DNA from: UBA940 sp031547885
GTDB taxonomy: Bacteria > Bacteroidota > Bacteroidia > Bacteroidales > Rikenellaceae
Length of the DNA: 52,999 nt
Reading direction: 5' to 3'
NCBI GenBank assembly: GCA_031547885.1
Contig: JAVBRO010000026.1
Span: forward strand, 1 to 52,999
Shown here: in pieces, positions 1 through 10,153 of the stretch
How positions within the stretch are numbered: position 1 is the first letter of the stretch
How the letters are laid out: every line of letters begins with the position of its first letter
Made by a program: the position numbers and the translations under genes
The notes under the pieces: generated by a model
What the model saw: the letters and a program-made list of their open reading frames with translations, nothing else
Told to the model about the DNA's origin: nothing
Databases searched by the model: none

Positions 1-2
1 GC

Positions 3-89
3 AACCATAACGGCCTGTCGAAAGAACGACGAAAGAAATTTATAGATGAATATTTCAGAGCGTCATTTGACCTCACGAGGCGGGGTTAA
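3..89 (+). CDS. 3' end of an unidentified gene (partial)
   Basis: An open frame enters from the left edge and stops at TAA 87-89, giving about 28 residues with a basic, charged composition (SKERRKKFIDEYFRASFDL). The stop codon lies at the centre of the perfect palindrome at 62-113, so the last codons are also the palindrome's left arm. No family is recognisable from this fragment. It is convergent with recR. It could be a chance open frame; the only support is that the frame is open to the edge and has protein-like composition. Confidence 0.35.
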   Translation, partial: NHNGLSKERRKKFIDEYFRASFDLTRRG

Positions 90-113
90 CCCCGCCTCGT
101 GAGGTCAAATGAC
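62..113. repeat. Perfect 52-bp palindrome without a loop
   Basis: The left arm 62-87 and right arm 88-113 are exact reverse complements (26 bp each), with centre TT|AA at 87/88. The outer part reads GTCATTTGACCTCACGAGG. No T-run follows on either strand, so it is not a classical terminator. As RNA it would form a long hairpin; as DNA it could form a cruciform. Confidence 0.9.
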
Positions 114-172
114 CATCCCGTTTTCGTATTACTCGAAAATACCCCGCTTTTCACCATCCCTTTTGCGTATTA
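112..172. repeat. Imperfect direct repeat, period 41
   Basis: ACCATCCC followed by a T-rich GTATTA block occurs at 112-131 and again at 153-172. The second copy runs directly into the terminator stem. It looks like a small tandem duplication in the convergent intergenic space. Confidence 0.6.
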
Positions 173-177
173 AGCCG

Positions 178-206
178 AAAACGCCACGAATTTCGTGGCG
201 TTTTTT
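178..206 (+). terminator. Rho-independent terminator
   Basis: The stem ACGCCACGAA / TTCGTGGCGT has a minimal loop and is followed by six T on the plus strand, with four A before it. It most likely ends the gene entering from the left edge and may also work for recR, which converges on it. Confidence 0.75.
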
Positions 207-355
207 CTTGCATCCCGCTTCAACCGTTCAATTATACGGTAGTTTCCTCGTCGTGTGATATACCCTTCTTTTCCCGCGGTATGTTTACCAGTCACACTCA
301 CTCGGAATGACATTTAACAGCCATCGGTATTGACAATTGCCGCACATCGTTTCGG
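207..355. other. Intergenic remainder; one half of a repeat end
   Basis: I see no gene here. CTCGGAATGAC at 301-311 is identical to the right end of the inverted-repeat element at 34638-34723, and TTCCTCGTCG at 244-253 also matches an internal piece of that element. This may be a decayed copy that has lost its left end. Confidence 0.35.
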
Positions 356-958
356 CTACTCTTGGGAGATTTCGCGCCTGTTTAAAATGGCGTGCGAAAT
401 GGTCAATTCGTCGGCGTACTCGATCTCGTCGCCGAAACCTATCCCGCGCGCGATGCTCGTGACTTTCAGATCAGGGAAACAGCGCAGGCGGTTCAGGATG
501 TAGAAAAGCGTCGTTTCGCCCTCGACCGTGGTGCTGATCGCAAGGATTATCTCTTTGACGCCGCCAGCCGCGATGTTCTCCAGCAGAAGGTCGATCTTAA
601 GGTCCGACGGGGCTATGCCCGACATCGGCGAGATCACCCCGCCCAGAACGTGGTAGAGGCCGCGGAACTGCCCGGTATTCTCGATCGACATCACGTCGCC
701 CACCTGCTCCACAACGCAGATGGTCGCGGCATCGCGGCTCCGGTCATTGCATATTTCACAGAATTCATTGTCCGACAGATTGTTGCAGCGGGCGCAGTAG
801 CGTATTCCCGTACGGAAATCGGCGATCGAACGCACCAACTGGGCGACGTCGTCCTCACGCGAACGCAGGATATACATGGCCAGCCTCAGGGCCGTCCTTT
901 TGCCGATCCCCGGCAGTTTGGAAAGCTCCCTTACTACGTCGTCCAGTAATCTTGACAT
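356..958 (-). CDS. recR: Recombination mediator protein RecR
   Basis: RecR works with RecF and RecO to load RecA onto gapped single-stranded DNA in the cytoplasm. The 200-residue product has the usual family length. It shows the N-terminal helix-hairpin-helix (LSKLPGIGKRTA, residues 12-23), a four-cysteine zinc finger (C55, C58, C67, C70) and a Toprim domain from about residue 78. It is the last gene after batD and batE, with a 10-bp gap to batE. That link to the bat genes is positional only; no functional tie is implied. Confidence 0.96.
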   Translation of the reverse strand: MSRLLDDVVRELSKLPGIGKRTALRLAMYILRSREDDVAQLVRSIADFRTGIRYCARCNNLSDNEFCEICNDRSRDAATICVVEQVGDVMSIENTGQFRGLYHVLGGVISPMSGIAPSDLKIDLLLENIAAGGVKEIILAISTTVEGETTLFYILNRLRCFPDLKVTSIARGIGFGDEIEYADELTISHAILNRREISQE

Positions 959-968
959 ATTGAAACGG

Positions 969-1781
969 CTAATCGATCATCTCGATGGCGGTGGTCTTTA
1001 TCCAGCCCTGGTTGCCGTCGGCGAGGACGATCTCGCTCCAGCCGTTCAGCGCGTCGCGAACCTCGACTTTGGCCCCTTCGTAAAGCAGGAACAGGTCTTT
1101 GCCGGCATTGTCGGGCGAACTTTTTACAGAGGCCGAGGCGCTCGTCACTACCGCCTGCGTGCTTTCGACGCCTTCCCGGTAGTCTCGGGATCCGAATCCG
1201 AACGAGAACAGGAACAGAACCAGAGCGGCTACCCCGCCCCAGAATCCGGCCTTGCGCACCCCGCGCCGCAGCGGCAGCAGGTACAAAAGCGCTCCGCCGA
1301 GGGTCAGCGCGAAAAACACCACAGAAAGCGCCGCCCATGCATTGCCGCCCATTATCGACGACAGCGAACCCATCCACCGTTTCACGAAAAATTCGGGGAT
1401 CGGTTCTATGCGGTTGCGGGTGTATGTGTTGGCGATCTCGAGATTGTGTTCGATATCATTGTCGCCCGGCGCGAGCCTTCGGGCCTTGTTGTAGTAGAGT
1501 ATGGATTTACCGATGCGGCCCGCCTTGAACCAGGCGTTGCCCATGTTGTAGTAGAGCTTCGCGCTCACCATTCCGCTCTGTTCGATGGAGTCGTAAAGGG
1601 CAATGGCTCCCGAGAAATCGTTGTTGTAGTATGCCGTATTGGCCTTGTCCCACAGGGTGTTGCGGTCGGCGGGCCGGGCGGCTCCGGCGACCTCGACACT
1701 GTCGGCAGACTCCGCGCCCCATGCGGTCCCCGCGGCTCCGGCGGCGAAAATCGTGAATAAAGTTATGAGCAGACGTTTCAT
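969..1781 (-). CDS. batE: BatE-like protein (TPR, two TM, SH3)
   Basis: This is a 270-residue periplasmic/membrane protein. It has a signal peptide (about 1-22), two TPR repeats (about 40-115), two transmembrane helices (about 148-169 and 178-196) and a C-terminal bacterial SH3-like domain (about 205-268). This is the architecture of BatE of the Bacteroides aerotolerance cluster. The ATG at 1781 (MKRLLITLF) is chosen because it gives a clean signal peptide and sits 5 bp after the batD stop; the frame stays open further upstream only as a shadow of batD. The Bat proteins are linked to stress and oxygen tolerance, but their biochemical role is unknown. Confidence 0.85.
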   Translation of the reverse strand: MKRLLITLFTIFAAGAAGTAWGAESADSVEVAGAARPADRNTLWDKANTAYYNNDFSGAIALYDSIEQSGMVSAKLYYNMGNAWFKAGRIGKSILYYNKARRLAPGDNDIEHNLEIANTYTRNRIEPIPEFFVKRWMGSLSSIMGGNAWAALSVVFFALTLGGALLYLLPLRRGVRKAGFWGGVAALVLFLFSFGFGSRDYREGVESTQAVVTSASASVKSSPDNAGKDLFLLYEGAKVEVRDALNGWSEIVLADGNQGWIKTTAIEMID

Positions 1782-1786
1782 GGCCC

Positions 1787-3670
<1,884 letters not shown>

Positions 3671-3694
3671 GGATATGCTCATCCGGTTTCGGGC

Positions 3695-3716
3695 ACGTTT
3701 ACATTCTGTAAACGTA
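3695..3716 (-). promoter_or_regulatory. Near-consensus -7 box overlapping an inverted repeat, upstream of batD
   Basis: ACGTTTAC-N5-GTAAACGT (3695-3715) is a perfect 8-bp inverted repeat. The minus-strand TACGTTTA (3716-3709) is one mismatch from the Bacteroidetes -7 box TAnnTTTG. The overlap is what an operator would look like. The stem could instead be part of the fumarase terminator, but no T-run follows it. Confidence 0.45.
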
Positions 3717-3728
3717 ATACACTGAATT

Positions 3729-5339
3729 TTAGTGTTTGAATGCTTCGAAAAAGTCGTTCCCCTTGTCATCCACGATGATGAACGCCGGGAAATCCTCGAC
3801 GTAGATCCTGCGCACGGCCTCCATGCCGAGTTCGGGAAAATCCACCACCTCGACCTTCTTTATGCTGTCCTTGGCAAGGATAGCCGCCGGGCCGCCGATC
3901 GAGCCGAGGTAGAAGCCGCCGTACTTTTTGCAGGCGTCGGTCACCTGCTGCGTGCGGTTGCCCTTGGCCACCATCACCAGCGAACCGCCCATGCTCTGGA
4001 AGAGGTCGACGTAGGGGTCCATGCGTCCAGCCGTGGTCGGGCCGAAACTGCCCGAGGCCATTCCGGCCGGGGTTTTCGCCGGGCCTGCGTAGTAGACGGG
4101 GTGCTTTTTGAAATATTCGGGCATAGGTTTGCCTTCGTCGATCATCTTTTTGATCTGGGCGTGGGCGATGTCGCGCGCCACGATCATGTGTCCGCGCAGG
4201 TTCAGGCGCGTTTTGATCGGATATTTCGACAGCGTTTCACGCACCTTGTCCATCCCCTCGTCGAGGTCGATATCGACCGCCGGAGCGAGGTACGGAGCCT
4301 GTTTCGGAAGAAAACGCGACGGATTTTTCTCAAGCGCTTCGAGCCATATGCCATTTTCGTCGATCTTCGCCTTGATGTTGCGGTCGGCGCTGCAGCTTAC
4401 GCCCATCCCGACGGGGCACGAAGCCGCATGGCGGGGAAGGCGTATCACCCGCACGTCGTGGACGAGGTATTTGCCGCCGAACTGCGCCCCGATGCCGCTT
4501 TCACGGCAGATTTTCAGGATGCGCTGCTCCCATTCCAGATCGCGGAAAGCGCGGCCGCCCTCATTGCCCGAGGTGGGCAGGTTGTCGTAATATTTCGCCG
4601 AGGCCTTCTTCACCGCCGCCAGGTTGGCTTCGGCCGAAGTGCCGCCGATGACTATCGCAAGGTGGTACGGGGGGCAGGCCGAAGTGCCCAGGTCCTTGAT
4701 CTTTTCGCGGAAGAACGCTTCCAGCGAGTCATCGTTCAACAGCGCTTTGGTCTGCTGGTAGAGGAACGTCTTATTGGCCGACCCGCCGCCCTTGGTGATG
4801 AACAGGAAGCTGTATTTCCGGCCCGGCGTCGAGTAGATGTCTATCTGAGCGGGCAGGTTGGTGCCGCTGTTCTTCTCTTCGGTCATGGTGAACGGGACCA
4901 CCTGGGAATAACGCAGGTTGCGCTCGGCAAAGGTTTCGAAAACGCCTTTCGAGATATATTCGGCATCGTCCACGCCCGTGTAGACATCTTCGCCTTTTTT
5001 GCAGGATGCAATGGCCGTTCCGGTATCCTGGCACGTGGGAAGTTCTCCCTCGGCCGCCACGACCTGGTTCAGCAGCATCGTGTAGGCCACGAATTTGTCA
5101 TTGTCCGTCGCCTCGGGATCATCCAGAATATCGCGCAGTTGCTGCAGGTGAGAGGCGCGCAGGTAGAACGAGACGTCGTTGAAAGCCTCGCGCGAAAGCA
5201 GTTCGAGCGCTTCGGGTTCGACGCGCAGGATGGCGCGGTCACCGCATTTCTCGATTTTCACGTGCTGGTCCGTCAGCAGACGGTATTCTGTCGTGTCCTC
5301 CCCCATCGGGAACGGCTCCTGGTACTTGAATTCGGCCAT
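3729..5339 (-). CDS. Fumarate hydratase, class I (iron-sulfur type)
   Basis: It interconverts fumarate and malate in the cytosol using an oxygen-sensitive [4Fe-4S] cluster. The 536 residues contain both halves of class I fumarases on one chain: the N-terminal alpha part with LPTCQDTGTA (C103) and SCPVGMGVSC, and the C-terminal beta part with GMASGSFGPTTAGRMD. In anaerobic Bacteroidales this enzyme is part of the reductive branch to succinate. It has its own -7 box TATCTTTG 40-46 bp upstream. The batD start lies 58 bp beyond its stop, so it could also feed read-through into the bat genes. Confidence 0.95.
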   Translation of the reverse strand: MAEFKYQEPFPMGEDTTEYRLLTDQHVKIEKCGDRAILRVEPEALELLSREAFNDVSFYLRASHLQQLRDILDDPEATDNDKFVAYTMLLNQVVAAEGELPTCQDTGTAIASCKKGEDVYTGVDDAEYISKGVFETFAERNLRYSQVVPFTMTEEKNSGTNLPAQIDIYSTPGRKYSFLFITKGGGSANKTFLYQQTKALLNDDSLEAFFREKIKDLGTSACPPYHLAIVIGGTSAEANLAAVKKASAKYYDNLPTSGNEGGRAFRDLEWEQRILKICRESGIGAQFGGKYLVHDVRVIRLPRHAASCPVGMGVSCSADRNIKAKIDENGIWLEALEKNPSRFLPKQAPYLAPAVDIDLDEGMDKVRETLSKYPIKTRLNLRGHMIVARDIAHAQIKKMIDEGKPMPEYFKKHPVYYAGPAKTPAGMASGSFGPTTAGRMDPYVDLFQSMGGSLVMVAKGNRTQQVTDACKKYGGFYLGSIGGPAAILAKDSIKKVEVVDFPELGMEAVRRIYVEDFPAFIIVDDKGNDFFEAFKH

Positions 5340-5377
5340 GTCGTTATCTTTTTGTGTTGTTTGTCATAAAGCAATTG

Positions 5378-5385
5378 CAAAGATA
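5378..5385 (-). promoter_or_regulatory. Promoter -7 box for the fumarase gene
   Basis: The minus strand reads TATCTTTGC, an exact TAnnTTTG match. The predicted start of transcription is near 5374, leaving a leader of about 35 nt. No good -33 TTTG is visible. Confidence 0.65.
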
Positions 5386-5473
5386 GGTATTTCCATTTTG
5401 GATTGGAATAGCGGGTGCGCAAAAAATAACAGATTTTTCAAGCTGTGGCTGAGGAATGTTTCCGAAAAATAAT

Positions 5474-5481
5474 TATATTTG
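5474..5481 (+). promoter_or_regulatory. Promoter -7 box for the aldolase gene
   Basis: TATATTTG matches TAnnTTTG exactly in an A/T-rich intergenic stretch. Transcription should begin near 5485, about 53 nt before the ATG. No clear -33 element is seen. Confidence 0.6.
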
Positions 5482-5537
5482 TAAAAATTTTTAAAAACAG
5501 CGATTTTTCATTAAAAAACCAATAATACTTCATTATC

Positions 5538-6530
5538 ATGATCTCTTACAAGGAATTAGGCCTGGTCAACACCCGCGAAGTGTTCCGCAAGGCTTTCGAA
5601 GGCAAGTACGCCATTCCGGCGTTCAACTTCAACAATATGGAGCAGATGCAGGCCATCGTTCAGGCTTGCGTCGAAACCTCTTCGCCCGTGATCCTGCAGG
5701 TCTCGAGCGGCGCGCGCAAGTATGCCAACCAGACCCTGCTGCGCTACATGGCACAGGGCGCGGTCGAATATGCAAAGGAACTCGGCAAGAATATCCCCAT
5801 CACGCTCCACCTCGACCACGGCGATTCGTTCGAACTTTGCAAGAGCTGTATCGATATGGGCTTCTCGTCGGTGATGATCGACGGTTCGCACCTCTCGTAT
5901 GAAGAGAACGTGGCCCTCACCAAGAAGGTCGTAGAGTATGCCCATCAGTACGACGTCACCGTCGAAGGCGAACTGGGCGTTCTGGCAGGCGTGGAGGACG
6001 AGGTTTCGGCCGAACACCACACCTACACCGAACCCGACCAGGTGATCGATTTCGTCACCCGCACGGGCGTCGATTCGCTTGCCATCTCGATCGGCACATC
6101 GCACGGCGCCAACAAGTTCAAACCCGAACAGTGCACCCGCAACGCCGAAGGCATACTGGTTCCGCCGCCGCTCCGCTTCGACATCCTCGAAGAGATCGAA
6201 AAGCGCATCCCCGGATTCCCCATCGTCCTGCACGGCGCAAGCTCGGTTCCGCAGGAGTATGTTCAGGAGATCAACAAGTACGGCGGCGCGCTGAAAGACG
6301 CCATCGGCATTCCCGAGGAACAGCTTCGCAGGGCCGCCAAATCGGCTGTCTGCAAGATCAACATCGACTCCGACGGACGTCTGGCCATGACCGCGTCGAT
6401 CCGCAAGACCTTCCACGACAAACCGGCCGAATTCGACCCGCGCAAATACCTCGGCCCGGCACGCGACGAACTCAAGAAACTCTATATGCACAAGGTCCAG
6501 AACGTTCTCGGTTCGGAAAACAAAGCGTAG
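5538..6530 (+). CDS. fba: Fructose-bisphosphate aldolase, class II
   Basis: A zinc-dependent aldolase of glycolysis/gluconeogenesis that splits fructose 1,6-bisphosphate. The 330 residues carry the class II signatures: HLDHGD (residues 91-96, catalytic Asp and Zn-binding His), VEGELGVLAG, the later metal-site segment IGTSHG and the phosphate-binding LHGASS. It is monocistronic, flanked by its own promoter and by a strong terminator shared with the convergent arabinofuranosidase gene. Confidence 0.96.
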   Translation: MISYKELGLVNTREVFRKAFEGKYAIPAFNFNNMEQMQAIVQACVETSSPVILQVSSGARKYANQTLLRYMAQGAVEYAKELGKNIPITLHLDHGDSFELCKSCIDMGFSSVMIDGSHLSYEENVALTKKVVEYAHQYDVTVEGELGVLAGVEDEVSAEHHTYTEPDQVIDFVTRTGVDSLAISIGTSHGANKFKPEQCTRNAEGILVPPPLRFDILEEIEKRIPGFPIVLHGASSVPQEYVQEINKYGGALKDAIGIPEEQLRRAAKSAVCKINIDSDGRLAMTASIRKTFHDKPAEFDPRKYLGPARDELKKLYMHKVQNVLGSENKA

Positions 6531-6638
6531 CCGCAACGGCGGCAGCGGGTGGCAACGGCCACGGCGGATTTGATGATAAAGGTGGTTGTAAGTCTCTAAC
6601 TACTGGCACAGCTCCACCGTCAACAATATCTTATATGC

Positions 6639-6668
6639 AAAAACGCTCCCATGCGGGAGCGTTTTTTT
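6639..6668. terminator. Bidirectional Rho-independent terminator
   Basis: AAAAACGCTCCC-ATGC-GGGAGCG followed by seven T; the mirrored A-run serves the opposite strand. It ends fba (plus) and overlaps the last bases of the GH51 gene (minus). Confidence 0.9.
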
Positions 6669-9144
6669 ATTGGGACTGCAGCACCAGTATCGTGTAGGAG
6701 TGCGGAGGAAAGGCGTGGACTGGCCTGCCGCCTTGATGGAGTCTCTCGACCGGAACCACATTTTTCGGTTGTTCGGGGGTGTTCACGGCTGACAGATCGG
6801 CGGCAAGGGTGATGCTTTTGACCAGTTCTGCTTTTGTTCCTGCAATCCTGACGTATGATTTTACATCCAGGTCACCCGTGTTGACCACGTGGATGACGAT
6901 CTCGCGGCCGGTTTCATCGGTGGTCGCAGTTACGTCGAGCCTTTCGTCCGCAGTGCTCTGTATCCTTCGGGGTTTATGGTGCTGCGAAGCCATCTGCTGG
7001 GCGTAGTACGGCGGCATGCCCCACACCCGGTCGGGAGTGAAGAAGACCTGCCCCTGGTCCCAGCCGTTGTCGTTCTGTCCGTAGGGCTGGAGCGCGTTGG
7101 CGGCGCAGGTTGCCAGCAGGAAATCGCCGTGGCGGCGGGCGGCGTTCTGGATCGTGGCGTGCCCGAGCGCACGCTGCATGTTATGCGTGACACCATTCTC
7201 CTCAAAGAGGGCGCATCTCATCATAGTTTTCGGGTCCCATTTGCGGAACAGTTTTTTCATCTCCTGCAGCTCGCGATCCACGTTTTTGCCCGAGTCAAGG
7301 GCATCGGCCCATGGGTGATAGTCCCAGTAGGCGGCCTTGCCGTTCAGCGCGTCGAAAACCATCTTCATGTTCTCTTCCGACTTCGGGCGCCACCACGCGG
7401 CGTTTATAAAGACAACATTAGGGTCTTTCGCGCGGATAGCGCCGTAGATGCGGTTGAACTGTTCGATGTAGCGCTCATAGCCCGCACGGTCGTCGGAGTG
7501 GATCACCTCTTCGTTGCCGATCTGGATGTATTTCACGCCGTAGGGTTCGGGATGTCCCGCCTCGGCGCGTTTGCGCCCCTGCGGCGAGTCGGCGGGACCG
7601 TTCAGGTACTCGATCATGTCGGCCATATCCTCGGCGCTTTCCAGCACGTTCACTGCGAACGACGGCACGAAACCGGCCGCTTCGCAGAACATCAGGAACT
7701 CCTCGATGCCGAATCCGTTGGTCGAGTAAGTGTACCAGTTCCCTTTATATATAGGCCGTTTGGCGCGGTCGCCCGTCATGTTCTTCCATTTGTAGTCGGG
7801 GACGTTGACCATCGAGCCGCCGTAGCGCAGGAACGTAAGTCCCTGATCGACCATCGCCTGCCCGATGTCGGCGCGGAACGGAAGTCCGCGGAACTGGTCC
7901 TCGCCTGTGCTCATCAGCGTCACCTGGTCTATACAGACTATTCCGGGCGTGTCGATGTAGATCGCGAACCGCGCTTTTGGGTCTGTGGTGTCTGAAGTGA
8001 GTTCGAACGTATATTTTTCCCAATCTCCTTCTGCTTTTATTTCGTACACGGCATACTGCTTCGTCCCGTCGGCACTCTCGAGGGCAGCTTTAATATTTTC
8101 CCCAAAGTCGACAGACTCTTCTATCTTCGAACCTACCACAGGTCCGTCGGCCCATCTGAAGTCCGGCGGTGGCGGCAGGAACCGTTGGATGTACACCGAT
8201 CCGGCAAAGCGCTGGCCCTCGCGTACGGCTATCCCCCACCGGTTGAGACCCATATTGGCGACCCCTACCCGCCCTTCACCGCCTTCCATTATGAAGTTCT
8301 GTGAATGGCGGCTGTTATATGAGTTCCTGCTGAAGTGTTTGAAATCAGCCACGGCGCTGCCGGTGACTATCGCGTCCCACATGCCGCTGACCTGCGGTCC
8401 CGGAACGGCTTCGAAAGGTATTTCATGGCGCGCGACGTCGGTTTCCGTCGCGAAATTCCGGAAGCTCGAATCGGCGTTCCAGATGCGGATGGCGGCTTTC
8501 CCGGAGAGCAGCGGCGCTTCGGTGTCGTCGTAGTCGATGACCTTTTGCCCGTTCAGCGAGACTGTTATGCGCGAACCCTGCATTCCAACCGAGAGCCTGT
8601 TCCACGCCGAAGGGTCGACGTCCACGGGAGCTTCGGCAAGGAATTTCCAGTCCATGCGGTGGCGGCCCAGCGTCGCCTTTTTTCCGTCGGCGCTGACATT
8701 TATCTCGTAGCCGTTGAAGTAGTCGGCGCCGGTCCCGGGTTCGGTTACGCGCACCAGCACCCCCCCGTTCACTCCCGCGCCGTCGAAACGCATATCGACC
8801 CCGACCTCCCCGTCGGCTATCTCCAGGCCGTCGTAGACGAGCTTGGCACCCTGCGACGACGCGACGCTCAACACCCCCTTGTTGACCGACCAGAAGCCGT
8901 CGTAGCGCGAGAACCCGGCGATATCGGGACTTCCGGCCGGCTCCTCGAAACTCTCGCCGAAGATCCGCTGGTCGTACAGTCCGCCGTAGATCTCGTGGTT
9001 CACGTCCTCGATGCACGAGCCGTAAAGCCACGGCGTGATGGTGTTTTCGACCACGGACGGGTCTACATTTATCTTGGCGGGCGTCACGCAGGAAACTAAA
9101 AACAGGAAAGCCGCAACGGATGCGGAGAGTCTGGACATTTTCAT
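6667..9144 (-). CDS. Alpha-L-arabinofuranosidase, GH51 family, lipoprotein
   Basis: It likely removes terminal arabinofuranose from plant arabinan or arabinoxylan. The 825 residues begin with a lipoprotein signal (LFLVSC, lipid Cys about residue 20), so it is membrane-anchored. The N-terminal GH51 part (TPWLYGSCIEDVNHEIYGG) is followed by a jelly-roll insert of about 150 residues (about 80-235) that resembles a 3-keto-glycoside-hydrolase/LamG-type domain. The catalytic barrel has the acid/base Glu in QIGNEE (about E545) and a second Glu in ALFEENG (about 648). There is no SusC/SusD pair or regulator beside it, so it is an isolated glycosidase. A weak -7-like TATCTTTA lies at 9178-9171. Confidence 0.88.
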   Translation of the reverse strand: MKMSRLSASVAAFLFLVSCVTPAKINVDPSVVENTITPWLYGSCIEDVNHEIYGGLYDQRIFGESFEEPAGSPDIAGFSRYDGFWSVNKGVLSVASSQGAKLVYDGLEIADGEVGVDMRFDGAGVNGGVLVRVTEPGTGADYFNGYEINVSADGKKATLGRHRMDWKFLAEAPVDVDPSAWNRLSVGMQGSRITVSLNGQKVIDYDDTEAPLLSGKAAIRIWNADSSFRNFATETDVARHEIPFEAVPGPQVSGMWDAIVTGSAVADFKHFSRNSYNSRHSQNFIMEGGEGRVGVANMGLNRWGIAVREGQRFAGSVYIQRFLPPPPDFRWADGPVVGSKIEESVDFGENIKAALESADGTKQYAVYEIKAEGDWEKYTFELTSDTTDPKARFAIYIDTPGIVCIDQVTLMSTGEDQFRGLPFRADIGQAMVDQGLTFLRYGGSMVNVPDYKWKNMTGDRAKRPIYKGNWYTYSTNGFGIEEFLMFCEAAGFVPSFAVNVLESAEDMADMIEYLNGPADSPQGRKRAEAGHPEPYGVKYIQIGNEEVIHSDDRAGYERYIEQFNRIYGAIRAKDPNVVFINAAWWRPKSEENMKMVFDALNGKAAYWDYHPWADALDSGKNVDRELQEMKKLFRKWDPKTMMRCALFEENGVTHNMQRALGHATIQNAARRHGDFLLATCAANALQPYGQNDNGWDQGQVFFTPDRVWGMPPYYAQQMASQHHKPRRIQSTADERLDVTATTDETGREIVIHVVNTGDLDVKSYVRIAGTKAELVKSITLAADLSAVNTPEQPKNVVPVERLHQGGRPVHAFPPHSYTILVLQSQ

Positions 9145-9273
9145 GATCGTTAGTATTTAGGCGGTCAGTGTAAAGATAGTTTTTTTACCCGGATTTCCTG
9201 CGGTGCGATCCCGGCCTGGTCCGCAATCGGCATAATTATGTCCTGAAAAGGGACTCCACCGACGGGAAAAGCT

Positions 9274-9281
9274 TATATTTG
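9274..9281 (+). promoter_or_regulatory. Promoter -7 box directly before the EamA start
   Basis: TATATTTG is an exact TAnnTTTG match that ends only four bases before the ATG at 9286. Transcription would start at or within a base or two of the start codon, so the mRNA should be leaderless. Confidence 0.65.
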
Positions 9282-9285
9282 CGCA

Positions 9286-10152
9286 ATGATCTACACTGCC
9301 ATAGCCGTACTGCTGAGGGTGTTCCTAAACCCGGTAGCCAATGTTTTCCAGAAACAACTGACCAACCGTGGGAACAACCCCGTGACGGTCAACTTCTCGA
9401 CCTACCTGCTGCTCAGCATAGGGTGCGTAGTACCTGCATTGAGTGTCGATTGGGGGGCGATGCCTGCCGCGTTCTGGTGGAACTGTGCGCTGGTGGGTTT
9501 GTTCGGCGGTGTGGGAAATGCGTTCCTTGTAAAGGCGCTGCAGCAGGGCGAACTATCGGTTCTCGGTCCGATAAATTCGTACAAATCGGTCGTGGGTATG
9601 ATCGTTGGGATAATCGTCCTGGGCGAGATTCCCAACCTCTACGGTCTGCTGGGCGTCGCGCTGATAATCGGCGGCAGCTATTTCGTACTGAACACCCCTG
9701 ATGAACGCTTTTCGTGGCGGCTGTTTGGGCGCGCGGATATCCGCTGGCGTATATGTGCGATGGTTTTTACGGCGATCGAGGCGGTGTTTATAAAGAAAGT
9801 AATCCTGCTGTCGTCGGCATCCGTCGCGTTCATTATTTGGTGCTGGTTCGGGGCGCTGGCCTCGCTGGCGGTGCTGCTTATTTTCGCGTCGCCGCGGGAG
9901 CTTGTGCGGATAAAGCGCCGGGATATTCCGAATTTTCTCTATGTCGCGCTGTGTGTCGGCCTGACGCAGTACGCCACCAACTTCGTCTTCGACCGCATGG
10001 ACGTAGGCTACGCTTTGGCGCTGTTCCAGCTCTCGACGATAGTGAGCGTCTTCCTGGGTTACAGGGTCTTCCGCGAACAGGGTATCCGCAATAAACTCAT
10101 CGGTTCTGCCATTATGATAGCCGGTTCGGTGGTGATAATATTTCTAAATTGA
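9286..10152 (+). CDS. EamA/DMT-family transporter
   Basis: The 288-residue protein is almost entirely hydrophobic, with about ten predicted helices in two repeated halves of about 140 residues. This is the drug/metabolite transporter (EamA) layout of inner-membrane metabolite exporters or permeases. The substrate cannot be read from sequence. The ATG at 9286 is the only sensible start and coincides with the predicted transcription start. The gene ends one base before the convergent rluD stop. Confidence 0.85.
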   Translation: MIYTAIAVLLRVFLNPVANVFQKQLTNRGNNPVTVNFSTYLLLSIGCVVPALSVDWGAMPAAFWWNCALVGLFGGVGNAFLVKALQQGELSVLGPINSYKSVVGMIVGIIVLGEIPNLYGLLGVALIIGGSYFVLNTPDERFSWRLFGRADIRWRICAMVFTAIEAVFIKKVILLSSASVAFIIWCWFGALASLAVLLIFASPRELVRIKRRDIPNFLYVALCVGLTQYATNFVFDRMDVGYALALFQLSTIVSVFLGYRVFREQGIRNKLIGSAIMIAGSVVIIFLN

Positions 10153-10153
10153 T

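Noticed and set aside
62..172. CRISPR-like repeats at the left edge
   Set aside because: There are only two imperfect direct copies with no regular spacers and no cas genes.
3732..5369. Long open frame on the plus strand opposite the fumarase gene
   Set aside because: It is the antisense shadow of a clear class I fumarase. Its product has no family features and the codon pattern is that of the other strand.
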